64,000 nt of DNA from Otatea glauca (Eukaryota; Streptophyta; Magnoliopsida; Poales; Poaceae): contig CM070725.1 of the NCBI GenBank assembly GCA_036346275.1, positions 44,330,104-44,394,103 of the forward strand. The letters run 5' to 3'. Positions 59,707-64,000 of this stretch are shown piece by piece (position 1 is the first letter of the stretch; each line of letters begins with the position of its first letter). The notes under the pieces were generated by a model that did no database searches, was not told the origin of the DNA, and saw only the letters and a program-made list of their open reading frames with translations. The position numbers and the translations under genes are program-made.

Positions 59707-61720
59707 TGAAAGATCATAACTGGGTTATTGTAGTGGTAGTGCCTCGCTATAGTAAAAACAGAGACAAATAGTAAAATCAGCTCATCTTCAAAAAGAAAAT
59801 CAGTGTATCTTTTGATCGGCTGATCGAAAACCCACGAAACTTTGAATACACCTTCCTATGGATGTCAATAACCTATTCCAACCATCAATCGCAAAGATTA
59901 ACATCAAAGTTTTGGCCTTTTTTGAATTTGCCGAAGTTACACCAAAAACAGGTCAAAAACCAAAACTTCAATATTAGCTTGCTCATGGGGATTTAATAAT
60001 CAAGATGATCTTACATGATCTCCCACATGTCCAGCAAGCAAGAACACCAAAGAAATTGTTCCCAAATGTCCAAGATCAAGATCTACCTCAAAATCTTTCT
60101 TCTCAATCCAAAAACCGCTTTCTTGAAGGAACTTGGATGATCAAGAAGAAGCTTGCCTAGATGATTGAGAGATAATCTACAGAGGATACATCCATCAATA
60201 GTTCATTCTTGGCAGCACAAAATCAAGCAAAAAAGAAACCACAAGAAAAAATCAAGAGTAAAGTACGAAGTTGATCAAAACTTGAGGCAAAAACTTGAGC
60301 ACAAATTTGATCTTTATTTCAAAGCAAGATGGATGATTATAAAGCCTCTCACCTGAGGAAAAAACTCCCAATGAGCACTCACACACACACACAAGAACAC
60401 CAAAATTTTGTAGAAAACCTAAACCTCTCTAGTGACCAAGTCTAAGGTCTTATGTATCTCCTCCCATTACATCTCCTTATAAAGTAGAGGCAACCCTAAA
60501 CCTAGACACTACAAGTGGATACCATCCACATTTACATGGGCTAACCCGAAACTCAACATTCTTAACAGGTTCTTTACTCACACAAGCACGCTTCTCAAAG
60601 CGGCCATTACATTGACACCAAATCCTCTTTAAGAGCCTGAATTTGCGTCCAACTCCACTTTGGTTTGACCTAAACCACTTAGACCACTGTCGCAGTTTTC
60701 CAAACTGGCTCGATCGCCTGTATTGGATAAATTACCAATTTTCCCAATGATCGGTCTTCCTTCTCCTCGAAGCATCGCCCATGGTTTGTCGCTTTCCACG
60801 TAGCCCCAATGACTTCCCACCAAGCCTCTCACGTGTCCGGACTCCCCCGAACTATCCTCGCTTACAAACGGGCCCAAGTCACTTGGCGCGCCATGTATCC
60901 TTTACCGCTTTACCATGGCGGCATCGACTTCATTGACTGTTCTGGACCTCAACTCCTCCCTGAGCCTAGTCCCAGTTCATGCTATTGCCTGCCATGTCCA
61001 TCACCAGTGCTTCATGCTTTGGTTCCTTGTCTTTCTGGCTTGTAACTACTTCCCGACCTTAGTCATCTTCCGGCGTTTCTCAATTTTTCTGGACCTCAGC
61101 TCTCCTAGCCTAGTCCTAGACTCGCTTTCGCCTCACCATAACCTAGCCCAGAGTCCTGCAACCACACAGACAAGAAACACATCACATAGCATTGTTCACA
61201 AAGATATGCATTAATTAAGACATAATGCAAACCTTAAGCTCAAGTCGCACTAAAGTCGGTACTGTCGCCACCCAGGGCCGGTAGTACCGTACCCCCGGCA
61301 CTACCGCTCCTAGTTGGCCAGTAGTGCCGCTCGCACTGATCATCCCCTAAAGACACCTTTCTGGAAAATAACTACCGCCACTAGAGGCCGGTAGTACCCC
61401 ACCCCGGTACTACCACTCCCAGATGGCCGGTAGTGTCGCCTGTGTCTAACCTCAGAGAAAACACCTATCTGTAAAAAGACTACTGCTCATATGGCTGGTA
61501 GCTCCGTAGGACCAGCACTACTGCCAGCCCAGGTCGGTAGTGTCGCCTGGCCGACACTACCGTTCCTACATGGCCGGTAGTGTCGCCCTTGAGCTGACAG
61601 CATCTCAAATTGCTTCAAATTCAAAATAGAATTCAAAACAAACTCAAACTTGAGCACCACATTCTTAAACACTGTCAATAACTCATCACAAACCTGGATA
61701 GATCTCCACATGGTCTTTCA
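59707..61720 (-). repeat. 3' LTR of a second SIRE-like Copia element
   Basis: The plus strand runs TGAAAGATCA...GGTCTTTCA, about 2.0 kb, with the same ends as the first Copia LTRs. It is followed at 61721-61732 by the same polypurine tract (minus strand AAGGGGGAGAT). It has a minus-strand TATA box (CTTTATAAGG) near 60475-60485. An array of GCCGGTAGTACCGC/GGCACTACCGCTCC units lies at about 61260-61590. The array units differ from those of the first Copia, so it is a separate subfamily. Confidence 0.8.
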
Positions 61721-62330
61721 ATCTCCCCCTTGATGAGTATATTGACAAACACCATAAAAGGCACAAATTTGAGTTTGAAAGTAAAAGAAGAAAGCAATTT
61801 GATTGCAAAGCCTCACTTGGTCCAGAGCAATACGAATAAGATCATGACCAAATTGGCAAGAAGGATTTTAGAGCAAGCCAATAGAAAGAATAAGTTTTCC
61901 ACAAGCTCTAGAAATCAAAGAAAAACTCACGAAAACTCAAATATGCTTATGATCTTAAGAACTAGCAATTTTTTACCATGATCATAAGAACCAAGATGCA
62001 TTCACATTTATCCCCCTTTGACGATGCCTTTTTCGTATTTTCTCCCCCTTTCGGCAATATAGGCATTAAGAGAGCATTTTCTCTCCCTTTCACATGTATG
62101 AATGAGATGCATCCTAAAAGAGCTTTGAAAATTATCCTAGTGACCATGAAGATAAAGTATGACACCAAGCTACTCAAGTTCAGATTATGCTAATCTAAGA
62201 CATGTCCAAGTGCAAAATTGTAATATCCTTGCTAGCAAGCACAATAAGACTATGTCATTTTTACATGATTTCAACAAATGTAACACTTAGCGTATTCTCC
62301 AAACTAGAAACATAGCCATACATATGTGAA
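61721..62330 (-). other. Internal 3' non-coding remnant of second Copia
   Basis: It aligns with 49733-50230 over most of its length (GTATATTGACAA, AAATTTGAGTTTGAA, GAAGAAAGCAATTT...ATTGCAAAGCC, ACTTGGTCCAGAG). No gene is present. At about 62330 it joins abruptly to an LTR fragment. Confidence 0.7.
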
Positions 62331-63118
62331 AGCAAACGTGTCCTTGATCGCTTCACCATGGCGGCATCGGCTTCATTGACCGTTCTGGACCTCAACTCCA
62401 TCCCGAGCCTAGTCCTGGTCCATACCGTTGCCCGCTATATGCATCACTAGTGCTTCACGCTCTGGTTCCTTGTCTTCTCGGATTGCAACCACTTCCCAGC
62501 CTTAGTCATCTTATGATGTTCTTTAACCGTTCTGAACCTCAGCTCTCCTAGCCTAGTCCTGATCTCACCTTCGTCTCACCATGACCTAGCCCCAGAGTCC
62601 TACAACCACACAGACAAGAAACACATCACATAGCATTATTCATAAAGATATGCACTAATCAAGACAAAATGCAATCCTTAAGCTCAAGTTGCAATAAAGT
62701 CGGCACTACCGCCACCCAGGGCCAGTAGTCCCGCACCCCCAGCACTACCGCTCATAGTTGGCCGGTAGTGTCGCTTGCACTAACCAGCTCCGAGAGACAC
62801 CTCTCTGGAAAATAACTACCGTCACTGGAGGGCGGTAGTACCGCACCCCCGATACTAAAGCTCCCAGATGGCCGGTAGTGCCACCTGTGTCTAATCCAGA
62901 GAAAACACATCTCTGTACAAAGATTACCGCTCCCAAGGTCGGTAGCTCTGCAGGGCCGGCACTACCACTAACCCAAGCACTCCTACATGGCCAGTAGTGC
63001 CGCCCTTGATCTGATAGCACCTCAAATTGCTTTAAATTCAAAATAGAATTCAAAATAAACTCAAACTTGAGCACTACATGCTCAAACACTGTCAATAACT
63101 CATCACAAACCTGGATAT
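62330..63118 (-). repeat. Truncated LTR of second SIRE-like Copia
   Basis: It is in the same orientation as 59707-61720 and matches about 60890-61700 of it (CCATGGCGGCATCG, TTCTGGACCTCAACTCC, GCCGGTAGTGTCGC). Both ends are missing: the last 20 or so bases before the LTR end and the whole TATA-proximal half. It is best read as the remnant of the 5' LTR after an internal deletion. Confidence 0.7.
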
Positions 63119-64000
63119 ACCTACCATTGATGACAAGGTTTCCTTCTCCTAATCAGGATTTTTATCAGATCTCCTATTGATTGCCCTTCCTTTAGGTTTA
63201 CCCATCAATTGTATCCTCTATTACTCAAGATACTTTTCAAGATCTCCTGTCCTTTGCAAGTAACTCACATGACTCCACCTTGAAGTGATACCTCACAACC
63301 TTCGAGTTGAAGTGACCTCACAGATATTAGATTTTTCTTTAAGCCATGAACATACCGAACTCTCGTCAATACGCAACATGCTCCATCATACATCTTCAAT
63401 GTAATTATTCCCACCTTAACAATTGCATACTCCTTGCAATCAGCCAAGTGAACAGTTACATACGCTAAGCATAGAGATCATTCATCAAATATCTTCCTCG
63501 CCAAACATATGTAAAAGCAACAACCTGAATCTAATATTCATCCATGAGAAGCACCTGATTGACTGACGACAAGTATGACTAAATTATCTTTTGCTACCGC
63601 TATTGAGTATGCACCTTTCATTTGCTTCAAACTCCAACAATCCTTTATCATATAACATTCCTAGTCACATAGATAGCATACACGTGTGCCCTTGCTTTTA
63701 CCCTTTTTCTTCCTGTAACTCTTGCTTTTTCTTGCAACACCTACTACAGTCAATGCTTGATCACCCGATGATGAATATTCCGATGGCTTTTTCAAGGGCC
63801 CCGACTCCAATAGATATGCAACTGCCTTGTTGAAGTTGAGAGTGATTTTCTCGACAAGAATATCCATCACCAATTGCTTCCATGATGATGATAGAGATGA
63901 TGCCAGTATGATGACTTTATTGTTCTCCTCAATTTTATAGTCCTCACTAGTTAGCTGTGTGACAAGTTTGTTGAAGATATTGATATGGTTAACAAACCAT
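63119..64000 (-). mobile_element. Part of another Copia element: gag end and protease
   Basis: Minus-strand fragments read, from right to left, a gag segment (MVMDILVEKITLNFNKAVAYL..., at 63873-63661) ending in a basic stretch and VCYLCD, the start of a zinc knuckle, then at 63447-63265 a protease-to-integrase linker (VKVGIITLKMYDG, LKKNLISVRSL). This order and wording fit Copia elements other than the SIRE lineage. The element continues beyond the window end. Stops interrupt it. Confidence 0.75.

Overview
This window is nuclear DNA of a grass (Poaceae). The evidence is split genes with GT-AG introns, a chloroplast-type 13-lipoxygenase and a secreted GH1 beta-glucosidase with cereal-like sequence, and a dense nest of typical grass transposable elements: chromovirus Gypsy, SIRE-like Copia, CACTA, MULE with a plant-mobile-domain gene, an L1-type LINE with RNase H, and MITEs. 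No bacterial, organellar, rRNA or CRISPR features were seen. I did not search systematically for tRNA genes.

Only two host genes are supported, and both look intact. A six-exon 13-lipoxygenase (16204-21986, +) encodes about 932 residues with all five iron ligands. An eleven-exon beta-glucosidase (47324-43945, -) encodes about 498 residues with a signal peptide and both catalytic glutamates. Each exon chain closes in frame at every junction, which supports the models strongly. The two genes are 22 kb apart and diverge in function, so I see no gene cluster.

Layout. 1-11907: a Tekay-like Gypsy element on the minus strand (3' LTR cut by the window start, broken gag-pol, about 4.1 kb 5' LTR). 11908-15225: an LTR-like scrap, then a CACTA element with a broken TNP2 transposase and a palindromic subterminal array. 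15226-22100: lipoxygenase promoter and gene. 22100-23350: unassigned. 23352-33493: an LTR element with a 'gypsy-type transposon' (Transposase_28) gene, interrupted by a 5.3 kb solo LTR with a perfect 5-bp target duplication. 33494-35040: AT-rich with a degenerate tandem repeat. 35041-43844: an L1-type LINE flanked by a 70-bp duplication and carrying at least four younger insertions, including a 3.5 kb MULE. 43945-47324: beta-glucosidase. 47325-47785: its short promoter. 47786-59414: full-length SIRE-like Copia element, itself inside the LTR of a plus-strand Copia element. 59415-64000: remains of that element, an internally deleted second SIRE-like element, and part of another minus-strand Copia.

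The main story is nested retrotransposition closing in on two intact defence-related genes. The beta-glucosidase has retroelements about 100 bp beyond its stop codon and about 460 bp upstream of its start codon. I found no convincing undescribed system. The most unusual signals are the 70-bp LINE target duplication, a 210-bp fold-back, the palindromic CACTA array, and a local burst of small deletions in one Copia LTR.
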